A stretch of 35,907 nt of DNA, from NCBI GenBank assembly GCA_040754375.1, contig JBFMCT010000034.1:1-35907 (forward strand), written 5' to 3'. The notes below the pieces were generated by a model that saw only the letters and a program-made list of their open reading frames with translations, did no database searches and was not told the DNA's origin. Positions within the stretch are counted from its first letter, which is position 1; each line of letters opens with the position of its first letter. The stretch is from Actinomycetota bacterium. Its GTDB lineage: Bacteria; Actinomycetota; Acidimicrobiia; Acidimicrobiales; AC-14. Positions 16,036 to 24,700 of the stretch are shown piece after piece. A program made the translations under genes and the position numbers.

Positions 16036-17004
16036 TCAGGCGACCGTCACCACGCCCTGCATGAGCGGGTGGATGTCACAGCGGAACCAGTAGGTGCCGG
16101 CTGCAGGGGCGGTGAAGCGGTAGTCGATCCGGCTGGACGTGATGACCGCTCCCTGGAAGATGGCCAGGCCCGAGAACTCGGGGTTGCGGTAGATGGCGAT
16201 GTTGTGGGGCACCGAGTCCTTGTTGTCGTAACTGATCACGACCTCTTCGTTGGCCGGGAGGGTGATCTCTTCGGTGTCGAAGGCGATGTCGATCGACGAG
16301 ACCCGGATGGGGTCGGGGCCGGTGTGGTGGGCGTGGATCTCGCGCTGGCCGATAATGCCGGCGATCGTGCCGCCGACGACCATGAGGGCGGTCAGGACTA
16401 CCAACCCGGCAAGCAGCGACTTCGACGACATGGCCGGCCTGTAGGCCACCAGGCTGGCGAACCCGAGGATGAGCACGGCGATGCCGAGCGCGGTCCACGT
16501 TGCCCCCAGGACGGGCAGGGCCAGCAGGATGCGGGACGTGAAGAACATGACGCTGGCGATGGCCAGAAGGCCCACGACGGGGATGCCGATGGGCATGAGG
16601 TTGGTTACCCGCCGGGTGCGGTCGGACGCGACGCTGGCGATCCAGCCGACGGTGGCGAAGGCCAGTAGGCCGATGCCGGGGACGGCGGCCGCCGGCCCGA
16701 TCACCAGGGCAGCGGTGGACACCCCGGCACCCAGGGCGGCGATGGCGGGCCAGGCCGGGCCTCCGGGGAGGCGCACGGGGGCGATGGGCCGCCAGCCCGG
16801 CGCCGGGGCGTCGGCCGGGACGGGGGCCACGAACTCGCCGTCGCGGGCCGTCGTGATGACCACCGCGCCCGCGAGGGCGGCCACGGCCAGAACCAGCCAG
16901 AGCGACACGCCGACATGGTCACCGGTCACGATGGCGTACACGACCGCGGCCACGCCGCCGATGGCGACCAGGGGGAGGAAGACCTTTGCGGGCTGGGTGA
17001 TCAT
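16036..17004 (-). CDS. Polytopic membrane protein with C-terminal blue-copper domain
   Basis: A 322-residue protein. Residues about 1-220 hold six or more hydrophobic helices of no family I recognise; the first two (residues 8-50) resemble the short two-helix CtaF subunit of actinobacterial oxidases. Residues about 235-322 form a cupredoxin with a likely type 1 copper site: H267 (VPHNIAI), C309, H312 and M315 (FRCDIHPLMQG). The domain should face outside the cell and could carry electrons. The gene lies between the second subunit III and ctaC, inside the oxidase operon, so a donor or relay role for the oxidase is inferred. It starts six bases after the upstream stop. Confidence 0.8.
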   Translation of the reverse strand: MITQPAKVFLPLVAIGGVAAVVYAIVTGDHVGVSLWLVLAVAALAGAVVITTARDGEFVAPVPADAPAPGWRPIAPVRLPGGPAWPAIAALGAGVSTAALVIGPAAAVPGIGLLAFATVGWIASVASDRTRRVTNLMPIGIPVVGLLAIASVMFFTSRILLALPVLGATWTALGIAVLILGFASLVAYRPAMSSKSLLAGLVVLTALMVVGGTIAGIIGQREIHAHHTGPDPIRVSSIDIAFDTEEITLPANEEVVISYDNKDSVPHNIAIYRNPEFSGLAIFQGAVITSSRIDYRFTAPAAGTYWFRCDIHPLMQGVVTVA

Positions 17005-17010
17005 CGGGAG

Positions 17011-17643
17011 CTAAGAGAGGGCCGAGAAGAGGAACAGGGCGGACAGGATGGCCAGCCAGGCGACATTGGAGTACTGCCACAGGGCGGACACGGCTTTGAG
17101 GGGGTCGTAGCCGAAGCGCCCGAAGTGACCGGCCATGGCCCGGGACCCGACCACCACCAGCGCCCCCACGGCGATGGCCATGTGCAGCAGGTGGTAGCCG
17201 ATGAGAAGGTGGAACATCGTGCCGTAGGCGTGCTCGGCGGTGCCGAAACCGATCGTGTCGAGGTAGTACCACTGCACGGTGACGATCGAGACGCCGAACA
17301 CCAGGGTGAGGCCCAAGGCCGCCCCGGCGCTGCGCTGGTCGTTGCGGCGGATGCTCGACACCATCCACTGCATGCTGATGGCGCTCATGGCAGCCGTGAT
17401 GGCGACGACGGACGGGATGTAGGTGTTGACCCGGACACCGGGGGGCGGCCAAGACGGAGAACCTGCTTTGATGACCCACCAGACGGCCAGCAGGGTGCCG
17501 AGCACCATGGCGTCGGCCACCAACACCAGCAGCGTGCCGACCACGTTGGTGTTGGCCGGAACGGCGTCGGGCGGCGGCGGCGGGGCGACGCCCTTGCCCG
17601 TTAGGGGGGCGGCCCCATAGGACGAGGTCTGGACGAGCGCCAT
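17011..17643 (-). CDS. Diverged second cytochrome oxidase subunit III homologue
   Basis: A 210-residue five-helix protein of the heme-copper oxidase subunit III family. It keeps the fold and the two-histidine GYHLLHMAIA motif, but the conserved glutamate of helix 3 is Asp (VADAMVLGTLL) and the YWHFVD motif at the end is LWQYSNVAW. This fits a partner of the inactive subunit I encoded just before it and not a second normal subunit III. Its ATG overlaps the upstream stop by one base (TGATG), so the two are translationally coupled. Exact function unknown. Confidence 0.85.
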   Translation of the reverse strand: MALVQTSSYGAAPLTGKGVAPPPPPDAVPANTNVVGTLLVLVADAMVLGTLLAVWWVIKAGSPSWPPPGVRVNTYIPSVVAITAAMSAISMQWMVSSIRRNDQRSAGAALGLTLVFGVSIVTVQWYYLDTIGFGTAEHAYGTMFHLLIGYHLLHMAIAVGALVVVGSRAMAGHFGRFGYDPLKAVSALWQYSNVAWLAILSALFLFSALS

Positions 17644-19325
17644 CAGTTGGCCTCCGGCGGACGCAGGTCGAGCAGGGGGGTGGCCGAGCGCACCTCGGGC
17701 AGCTCGTCGAAGTTGTGGCGAGGCGGGGGCGACGTGGTGGCCCACTCGAGGGTGTGCCCGCCCCAGGGGTCGCGGGCCGCCCGCGCCCCCCGGCGCAGGA
17801 CCACGCTGAAGAGCACGTTGAGCACCACGGCGAAGGCCCCGAGCACGAGCACGACGCTGCCCAGGCTCATGAGCATGTTGGCGATCTGCCAGTCGTCCCC
17901 CGAGGAGTAGGTGCTGGTACGCACGGGCATGTCCTGGAGGCCCAGGACCAGGGCGGGCAGGAAGCTGAGGTGGGCCCCGCCCGCCAGGAGAAGGACCTCG
18001 AGGCGGCCCAGCCCCCCCGAGAGGTGGCGGCCCCACACCTTGGGCGCCCAGTAGTGGAGGGCGGCGGCGGCCGCCAGGAGGGTGGGGACGAAGTAGAGCA
18101 TGTGCTGCTGGCCCACCTGCCAGTAGTTGCGGTGGAGGTCGCCGGTGGCGTCGAGGGCCGAGATGGCGCCCGCGCCCAGCCCGACGGCCAGGACCGAGAC
18201 AAAGCCGAGGACGTGCACCATGGGAGCGGCCAGCAGGCCCTCCCGGGAGGTCCCCGCCTTGGCCCCGGCTCGCAGGGTGAGCAGCCAGTTCACGACCAGG
18301 GAGGCCACGGGCAAGAGCACGGCCAAGGCGCCCAGCACGAATATCCAGCGAGCGGCCGGGATGTTGGTCACCTCGCTGCCCCAGCCCACGAAGGACAGGA
18401 CGCCGACCGCGCCCAGCGCGGCGATGGCCTTCGGGCGGTCGGCAATGGGTCGCCGGGCGAAGACGGGCAGGATCTCGGACACCGCCCCCAGGGCGGGGAT
18501 CAGCAGGGCCCACAGCAGCGGGTAGGCGCCGAACCAGAACACCCTCGACCACGCCAGGGGGTTACCACCTCGGTTGGACGTGAGCCCCGAGAAGATCTCC
18601 GAGCCGTAGTGGTGGTCGACGTAGGCCATGCCCATGGCGGCAATCAGGACCGGCGCCGCCAGCAGCAGGACGATCCCCGACACCAGCACCGACCACGAGT
18701 AGAGCGGGAGCCGGCGCAGTGTCAGGCCCGGGGCACGGAACTTGACGATCGTGGTGATCAGGTTGGCGGCCGCCAGCACGGCCGCGGCCAAGGCCAGGGC
18801 CACCCCCAGCACCAGGAACTCGACCGCCTCCCCGCGGAAGTCGTTGCCCGCGGGATAGGGGTCGGCCAGCGACCATCCGCTGGTGAGGCGGTTGGCCCCC
18901 TGAACGAAGGCGGCGGCGATCACCAGTGCCCCGGCCGAGAAGGTCATCCACAACGCCATCGTCTGCAGGCGGGGGAAAGCCAGGCGGGCGGAGCCGATCT
19001 GCAGCGGCACGACCAGGGTGGCCAGGCCGACCCACAGCGGTACCAGGAACAGGAATACCGAGAAGGTGCCGTGGAACGTGAAGAGGGTGCGGTACTGGCG
19101 GTCGGTGAACAGGTCCCCGTCAGGGGACACGAGCTGGGCCCTCATGAGTAGAGCCAGCACGCCCCCGGCCACCAGGAAGAGGACGGCCATCACCAGGTAC
19201 TCGGTGCCGACCACCTTGTGGTCGTTGCCGCCAGCCCCCGGTCCCATCGAGGGTGCGGGCGCGCTGAGCCCCGTCTTGGGCGCCTCGGGGGCTACGTTCT
19301 CAGGGCTCGTCTGTGTCAACGCCAT
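17643..19325 (-). CDS. Heme-copper oxidase subunit I homologue without O2-reduction site
   Basis: A 560-residue, 12-helix protein alignable along its whole length with the catalytic CtaD of the same operon. Both low-spin heme histidines remain: H85 (FTFHGTFSVF) and H408 (QQHM). The oxygen site is gone: CuB histidines become Y268, T320 and N321; the active-site tyrosine becomes W272; the heme a3 histidine becomes Q406. The D-channel Asp is R114 and the K-channel Lys is L343. The fold marks NLITTIVKFRAPG, ALGAVSEILPVFARRP and DPWGGHTLEWATTSPPP are well kept, so this is under selection and not a decayed gene. It cannot be a normal oxidase or NO reductase; a low-spin heme electron relay or structural partner is inferred. 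It is the first gene of the operon. Confidence 0.92.
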   Translation of the reverse strand: MALTQTSPENVAPEAPKTGLSAPAPSMGPGAGGNDHKVVGTEYLVMAVLFLVAGGVLALLMRAQLVSPDGDLFTDRQYRTLFTFHGTFSVFLFLVPLWVGLATLVVPLQIGSARLAFPRLQTMALWMTFSAGALVIAAAFVQGANRLTSGWSLADPYPAGNDFRGEAVEFLVLGVALALAAAVLAAANLITTIVKFRAPGLTLRRLPLYSWSVLVSGIVLLLAAPVLIAAMGMAYVDHHYGSEIFSGLTSNRGGNPLAWSRVFWFGAYPLLWALLIPALGAVSEILPVFARRPIADRPKAIAALGAVGVLSFVGWGSEVTNIPAARWIFVLGALAVLLPVASLVVNWLLTLRAGAKAGTSREGLLAAPMVHVLGFVSVLAVGLGAGAISALDATGDLHRNYWQVGQQHMLYFVPTLLAAAAALHYWAPKVWGRHLSGGLGRLEVLLLAGGAHLSFLPALVLGLQDMPVRTSTYSSGDDWQIANMLMSLGSVVLVLGAFAVVLNVLFSVVLRRGARAARDPWGGHTLEWATTSPPPRHNFDELPEVRSATPLLDLRPPEAN

Positions 19326-19336
19326 CCCGGCCGGAC

Positions 19337-19365
19337 TCTATACAGCCGCCCGCCGCGGCCAACAA
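19337..19365 (-). promoter_or_regulatory. Promoter of the caa3 oxidase operon
   Basis: On the - strand TTGTTG (19360-19365) and TATAGA (19337-19342) are exactly 17 bases apart, a good match to the housekeeping pattern. The ATG at 19325 is 11 bases past the -10 box, so the leader would be only a few bases. It makes the inactive subunit I homologue the first cistron of the oxidase operon and separates it from ctaB. Confidence 0.55.
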
Positions 19366-19397
19366 TCCTGGGGCCTCCCGGCGCACGTCACGGCCAT

Positions 19398-20300
19398 CTA
19401 CGTCGGGATGAGCTGGTCGAGGGCCATCGCCCCGAACAGCAAGCTGACGTAGGTGATCGAGTAACCGAAGAGGCGCATGGCTCGCTCCGGGCTGGCGTCG
19501 CGGGACAGCCGGTAGGCGTGCAGGGTGAACAATGCTCCCAGGGCCACGGCCGCCCCCAGGTAGAGCAGCCCCATGGCCCCCACCCAGTAGAACAGGAGGG
19601 TCGTGGCCCACAGGGCCAGGGTGTAAGCCAGGATGCGCTTGGCCGTGGCCGCCAAGCTCACCACCGCCGGCAACATGGGCACGTCGGCCGCCGCGTAGTC
19701 CTCGCGGTAGCGGATGGCGAGGGCCCAGAAATGGGGCGGCGTCCACACGAAGATCACGGCGAAGAGCACCACCGGGGCCCAGTCCAACGAACCAGTGACC
19801 GCGGCCCAGCCCACCAGGACGGGAACGGCGCCGGCCGCCCCGCCGATGACGATGTTGCGGGTGGAGGTGCGCTTGAGCCAAATGGTGTAGACGAACACGT
19901 AAAAGAGGGTGGCGCTCACCGCCAGCACGGCGCTGAGAGGGTTCACCAGCACCCACAGCTCGACGGCGGCCACCGTCTCGAGGGCCAAGGCGAAGATCAG
20001 GGCGTTGCGGGGCGTGATCTCTCCGGTGACCAGCGGCCGGCTCTTCGTCCTGGCCATCAGACGGTCGATGTCGCGGTCGATGTACATGTTGAGGGCGTTG
20101 GCCCCGCCCGCGGCCAGGGCCCCGCCGACGAGCGTCGCCGCGATGAGCCACAACGGGGGCATGCCGCGCTGGGCCACGACCATGGTCGGGACCGTCGTGA
20201 CCAGCAGCAGCTCGATGATCCGCGGCTTGGTCAGAGCGACGTAGGCGGCGAAACGGCTACGGCGGCCAGCATTTTCGGAACTACGGAGAGCCGGCTGCAT
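19398..20300 (-). CDS. ctaB: Protoheme IX farnesyltransferase (heme O synthase)
   Basis: A 300-residue UbiA-family prenyltransferase with about nine helices. The first Asp-rich motif is N71MYIDRDID (N71, D75, D79) followed by RTKSRPLVTG; the later conserved loop is YTIWLKRTSTRNIVIGGAAG and then WTPPHFWALAIRYREDY. It adds a farnesyl group to heme b, the first step to heme A for the nearby aa3-type oxidase. Starts at ATG 20300 or GTG 20360. Heme A synthase (ctaA) is not in the window. Confidence 0.95.
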   Translation of the reverse strand: MQPALRSSENAGRRSRFAAYVALTKPRIIELLLVTTVPTMVVAQRGMPPLWLIAATLVGGALAAGGANALNMYIDRDIDRLMARTKSRPLVTGEITPRNALIFALALETVAAVELWVLVNPLSAVLAVSATLFYVFVYTIWLKRTSTRNIVIGGAAGAVPVLVGWAAVTGSLDWAPVVLFAVIFVWTPPHFWALAIRYREDYAAADVPMLPAVVSLAATAKRILAYTLALWATTLLFYWVGAMGLLYLGAAVALGALFTLHAYRLSRDASPERAMRLFGYSITYVSLLFGAMALDQLIPT

Positions 20301-20379
20301 CTGGGCCTTGAGACTAGGCGGTTGCGTCAGCCGGTCCACAATCCGGAGCGCGACGGGCAACTTGAAGCGAGCCCCTCGT

Positions 20380-21504
20380 TCAGGGTCGGGTGGTCGTGGT
20401 GGTGGCCGCGCCTAGGCGAGTAGTGGTCGTGACGGCCCCAGTAGTCGTGGTCGCCCCTCGTACGGTTGTCGTGGTGGCGCCCCGGACGGTGGTGGGGACG
20501 GGGGCCGTGGTTAGAGGCGCGAGGTTGGGGGGTGCGGGCTCTGGGCGCCAGTGGGGCACGAAGTCGCCCGACCGGTTGTTCGTCAGGGTGGCGCTGCCCC
20601 GGCCGTCGAGGCCGACCACGAACAGGTCCGAAGTGGTCTGCCGGTTGCTCTGGAAGGCGACGAATGTGCCGTCTGGAGAGAACGTCGGCGCGAACTCCGC
20701 AGTCCGCCCGCTGGTGAGCTTGCGCTGGTTGGAGCCGTCGGCGTTCATCACGTAGACCTTGGTCGCCTCGTCCCGGGCGCTTTGGAAGGCGATCATCCGG
20801 CCGTCGGGGGACCACGAGGGAAGCTCGTCGGTGGCCTCGTTGTTGGTCAGTCGCACGATGCCCGAGCCGTCGGGGTTCATCGTGTAGATCTCCGACGCGC
20901 CGTCGCGGCTGCTCTGGAAGACGATCCGAGAGCCGTCGGGTGACCAGCGGGGCGAGAAGTCGGCGTCGGGATGGTTGGTAATCCTGGTCTGGCCCGTCCC
21001 GTCGGCGTTCATCACGTAGATCTCGAAGTTCCCGTCGCGATCGCTGACGAAGACGATGCGGGTGCCGTCCGGCGACCAGTCGGGGATGAGGTCCTCGGAC
21101 TGGTTGTTGGTCAGGCGCCGCTCGTCGGAGCCGTCGGCGTTCATCACGTAGATCTCGCTGTTGCCGTCCCGGTTGCTCTCGTAGACGATCTTGGTGCCAT
21201 CGCGGGACCACCGGGGGTAGGAGTCAGCGCTCTGGTTGCGGGTTAGCCGCACCTGGTCGGACCCGTCGCCGTTCATGGCATAGATCTCGTAGTTGCCGTC
21301 CCGGTCGCTGACGAAGACGATCCGGCCACCTCCACCGGTGCCCGGCGGCGGGCCGTCGCTCGAGCCCCCGCCGCCCTGCGAGGGCCACAGCAGGAAAACG
21401 GCCAGGCCGACCACCACCAGCACTCCGACGGCCACCGCCCCGATCAGCGGCAGGCGCTCCTTCCAGGCCGGCCCATCGTCGCCGGCTCCTCCCCACAAGG
21501 TCAT
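20380..21504 (-). CDS. Membrane-anchored TolB-like beta-propeller protein
   Basis: A 374-residue protein with one transmembrane helix near residues 20-43, a Gly/Ser-rich linker, and six to seven PD40/WD40-like TolB blades, each containing SPDG..IVFxSxRDG and EIYVMNADGS. The last 50 residues are a Thr-rich tail (TTTTVRGATTTT type) that could be glycosylated or lie in the cell wall. The propeller should face outside. Partner unknown; no Pal or TolA is present, as expected for an actinobacterium. The ATG at 21504 is chosen; it ends 80 bases before the ctaB ATG and may be co-transcribed with it. Confidence 0.85.
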   Translation of the reverse strand: MTLWGGAGDDGPAWKERLPLIGAVAVGVLVVVGLAVFLLWPSQGGGGSSDGPPPGTGGGGRIVFVSDRDGNYEIYAMNGDGSDQVRLTRNQSADSYPRWSRDGTKIVYESNRDGNSEIYVMNADGSDERRLTNNQSEDLIPDWSPDGTRIVFVSDRDGNFEIYVMNADGTGQTRITNHPDADFSPRWSPDGSRIVFQSSRDGASEIYTMNPDGSGIVRLTNNEATDELPSWSPDGRMIAFQSARDEATKVYVMNADGSNQRKLTSGRTAEFAPTFSPDGTFVAFQSNRQTTSDLFVVGLDGRGSATLTNNRSGDFVPHWRPEPAPPNLAPLTTAPVPTTVRGATTTTVRGATTTTGAVTTTTRLGAATTTTTRP

Positions 21505-21712
21505 GGCCACACAGTCAAGCAGGCCACCACCCCACGTGGCATAGCCGACGCGCTCAGACCTGTCTGGACCGGCCCAGGCCGGGCCCGTGGGCCCGGGCGG
21601 TCGGGAGCGAACTACCTGTCGGTAACATGTCCCGGTGCCTGGTCCGTCACTGCTCGCTCCCCCCGGCGCAGGCCGGGGGCTGAGCGTGAGCCCCCAGGGG
21701 AGGCGTTGACCG
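21505..21712. other. Divergent intergenic region
   Basis: This 208-base gap separates the beta-propeller gene (-) from the giant repeat gene (+). It holds a possible + strand -10 box TAACAT (21623-21628) without a clear -35, and GC-rich hairpins before the + strand start (separate entry). No small gene is convincing here. Confidence 0.4.
21660..21703 (+). promoter_or_regulatory. Leader with overlapping hairpins and Shine-Dalgarno sequence
   Basis: CCCCCGGC (21660-21667) pairs with GCCGGGGG (21672-21679) over a GCAG loop. GGGGGCT (21675-21681) can instead pair with AGCCCCC (21689-21695). The two structures exclude each other. The second ends just before AGGGGAGG (21696-21703), the ribosome binding site for the GTG at 21713. 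Regulation by structure is possible but chance pairing is easy in such GC-rich DNA. Confidence 0.35.
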
Positions 21713-24700
21713 GTGGGCTGGTGCCACGAGTTCGGCTGCCAGATCGCCGAAGGCTGCAACCACCCCATGCAGGCCGGGGCTACGGCCTGCGAGTGCACCG
21801 AGTGCAAGGTGGTGTGCGAGGGTCGCTTCGGTAGCTGCCCCGAGGTCTGGGCCCGCGGGCCCCGGCCGGTCCACCTCGTAGCCCGGGACTCGCCCCCGGC
21901 CGCGACCGCAGCCACTGGCACCCGGGAGGCGGGGCGGGGCGGCCGGTCCCGGCCCACCGCCACACCCGCGTCAGGGGAAGCCCCCAACGGGCGTGCCGCC
22001 GGTGACATCGAGTTCGCCCCGCCTCCTCCGCCCCCCCCGCCTCCGGCCCCGGCCGCCCCGCCGCCCGTGCCCGTCCCGCGGCCACCGGGCCGCGTAGATG
22101 ACGACGCCGACTGGTTGCGCAGCGAGCTGGGTCACCTTCACGACCAGGTGGAGTCGCTGGCCGCCACCGTGGCCCGCCAGCAGTCAGTGTTCGTCGACAT
22201 CGCCGGTGCCCGGACGGCCGAGCTCCAGACGGCCCTCACCCAGATGTCGAGCCTGGCCGCCGACCTCGTGGCCGAGACGGCCCGCCTGCGCGAGCTCCAG
22301 GACGCCATCTCGCACCACCTCCATGACCTCGTCCTCGACGTCGTGCAGCCCGAGCTCAAGGCCCAGCTCGGCAAGGGCCTCCAGCCCCTGATCGCCGAGG
22401 CCATGGCCCCCGAGCTGAGGCGGGCGCTGGCCGACCAGCTCCCCGCAGTCGTCGCCACCCACGTCAGCCCCGACGTACGCCAGCTCGTCTCGGACTGGCT
22501 GCCCGTGATGGTGGCCGACACCGTCCAGCCCGAGGTCCGCCAGCTCCTGGCCGAGAGGCTGCCCGACATCACGGCCGCCGCCGTGCAGCCCGAGCTGCGC
22601 CGGGTGCTGGCCGAGCGGCTGCCCCACCTGGTAGCCGACACCGTCCGGCCTGAGCTGACCCGCGTGCTGGCCGAGAGGCTCCCACTGACCGTGCAGGAGG
22701 CGGTGACGCCCGAACTACGGGACATGATCTCCGCCGAGCTGCCCAGACTGGTGTCCGACACGGTCCGGCCCGAGGTCAGGGCCGGGCTCGACGAGCGCCT
22801 GCCCGGAGTGGTCAGCCAGATCGTCGGGCCCGAGGTCAGGCGCCTGCTGGCCGAACGGTTGCCCCACCTGGTGGCCGAGACGGTCCAGCCCGAGCTGCGC
22901 CAGGCATTGTCCGACCGGCTCCCGCACCTGGTGAGCGAGACCGTCCGGCCCGAGGTCAGGGAGGCTCTCGACGACCGTCTGCCCGGGCTGGTGGCCCAGA
23001 TCGTGAGCCCCGAGGTACGCCGGGCCCTGGCCGAGCGTCTCCCCCTCCTGGTGGCCGAGACCGTGCAGCCCGAGCTGCGCCAGGTCCTGGGCAGCCGGCT
23101 GCCGGCCATCGTGGCCGAAGTCGTCGGCCCGGCCGTCGGTTCCCTGCTGGTCGAGCGCCTCCCCGCCATGCTGGCCGAGGCCGTCACCCCCGAGCTGAGC
23201 GTGACCCTGGCCGAGACCGAGAGCGCGGCGTCCGAGCTGCGCCACGAGGCCGCCAAGCTGAGAGGTCTGCGCGAGGTGGTGGCCGAGCGCCTGCCCGAGA
23301 GCGTCATGAGCGCCATCCAGCCCCAGATCCAGGAGGCCCTGGCCGTCCGCTTCCCCCGCCTGGTGGGCGAGCTGGTCGAGCCCATCGTCAGGGTCGTGAT
23401 GACCGACCAGCTACCGGCATTGGTGGCGGCCGCCGCCCAGCCGGGTGTCCTCGATGCCCTCAACAGCCGGGTCCCCGAACTGGTGGCCGAGGCGGTGAAG
23501 CCCGAGATGCGGTCGCTGGTGGCCGAGGCCCTGGGGAAGCAGTTGCCCGCGGCCGTCGCCGAAGCGGTGCAGCCGGAGCTGCGCCGGCGCCTCGGTGAGA
23601 ACCTCCCCTCGGTCGTGGCCCAGGTCGTCACCCCCGAGGTGGTTGCCCTGGTGGCAGCCCGCCTCCCCGCCCTGCTGGGTGAGCTCGTCCGGCCGGAGCT
23701 GACCGTCTCGCTGGCCGACATCGAGTCCACGGCGGCCGACATGCGAGCGGAGACGGCCCGGATCCGCGCCCTGCGTGAGGTCGTGGCCGAACGTCTTCCC
23801 GAGGCCGTGATGGCAGCCGTCACGACGGTGCTCGACGAGTCGCTCGTCCCCAAGCTGCCCGAGCTCCTGCCCGAGCTGTTCAGCAAGATCGTCCCGTCGG
23901 CGCTCACCGAAGCGGTGGCCAAGCCCCTGCCCGGTGCCCTCGACCGGATGCTGGAGCCGGCCCTGCGCCGGGCGCTCGCCCAGGAGCTGCCCGACCTGGT
24001 CCAGAACGCCATCGCCCGGGAGGTCCAGCTGGGGCTGGGGGAATCCCTCCCCGCCCTGGTGGCCGAGGTCACCACGCCGACGTTGCGGGCGGCCACCGAC
24101 CGCCTCTCCGAGTCGATAAGCGGTCTGGGCGACCTGCGCGACCGCCTGCTGGGGAGCGTCGCCCAGCTGACCCAGGAGGCGGCCGCCGCCCCCTACGCCC
24201 AACTCGAGCAGTCGTCGCGCCAGCTCACCGCCGAAGCCGAGCGGGTGGCGGAGGTGCGGGCCGAGCTCCTGCGCTCGGTGCCCGCCATGGTCGAGGCCGT
24301 GACCGCCGGGCCCCTGGCCGATTTCGAGGCCTCCGCCGCCCAGCTCCGGGCTGAGGCGGCCCGGATGGCCGCCCTGCGGACCGAGATCACCGCCCAACTA
24401 CCCTCCCTGGTGGAGGGCATGGCCTCCGCCCTTGGGGCCGGGGGCGCAGGGGCGGGTGAGCAGCTCGTGCAGGCAACGGTGGAGCAGGCCGTCGCCCGGT
24501 CCATGGTCGACCTGGAGGCGGCCGCCAGCCGGCTGCGGTCAGAGGCCGACCGGTTGCGGGACACAGGCGACGAGATCAGCGGGAACCTGCCGGCGTTGGT
24601 GGCCGCGGCCGTGTCCGCCACCGGCCAGCAGGGGGAGGGGGCCGACGGCCCGACGGGCGAGGGCGCCCACCTGTCGGGCCTTGTGTCCGAAGCCGTCAGG

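Noticed and set aside
17643-19325. Inactive subunit I as a nitric oxide reductase
   Set aside because: NO reductases keep three histidines for FeB and the high-spin heme histidine; none is present here.
12739-19325. Two complete, independent terminal oxidases
   Set aside because: There is only one subunit II and the second subunit I lacks an oxygen site, so only one functional oxidase is encoded.
21505-21712. Small gene or tRNA in the divergent gap
   Set aside because: No cloverleaf with a TTCGANNC arm and no short frame with start, ribosome site and coding character could be found.
22343-23182. Regular 60-bp repeats as a CRISPR array or minisatellite
   Set aside because: There are no distinct spacers, repeats vary throughout, keep the reading frame, and encode a consistent helical unit.
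22138-24096. Long open frame on the - strand opposite the repeat protein (652 codons)
   Set aside because: It is rich in Ser/Arg/Thr with no recognisable motif, and arises because the repeats on the + strand have a fixed codon pattern in GC-rich DNA.
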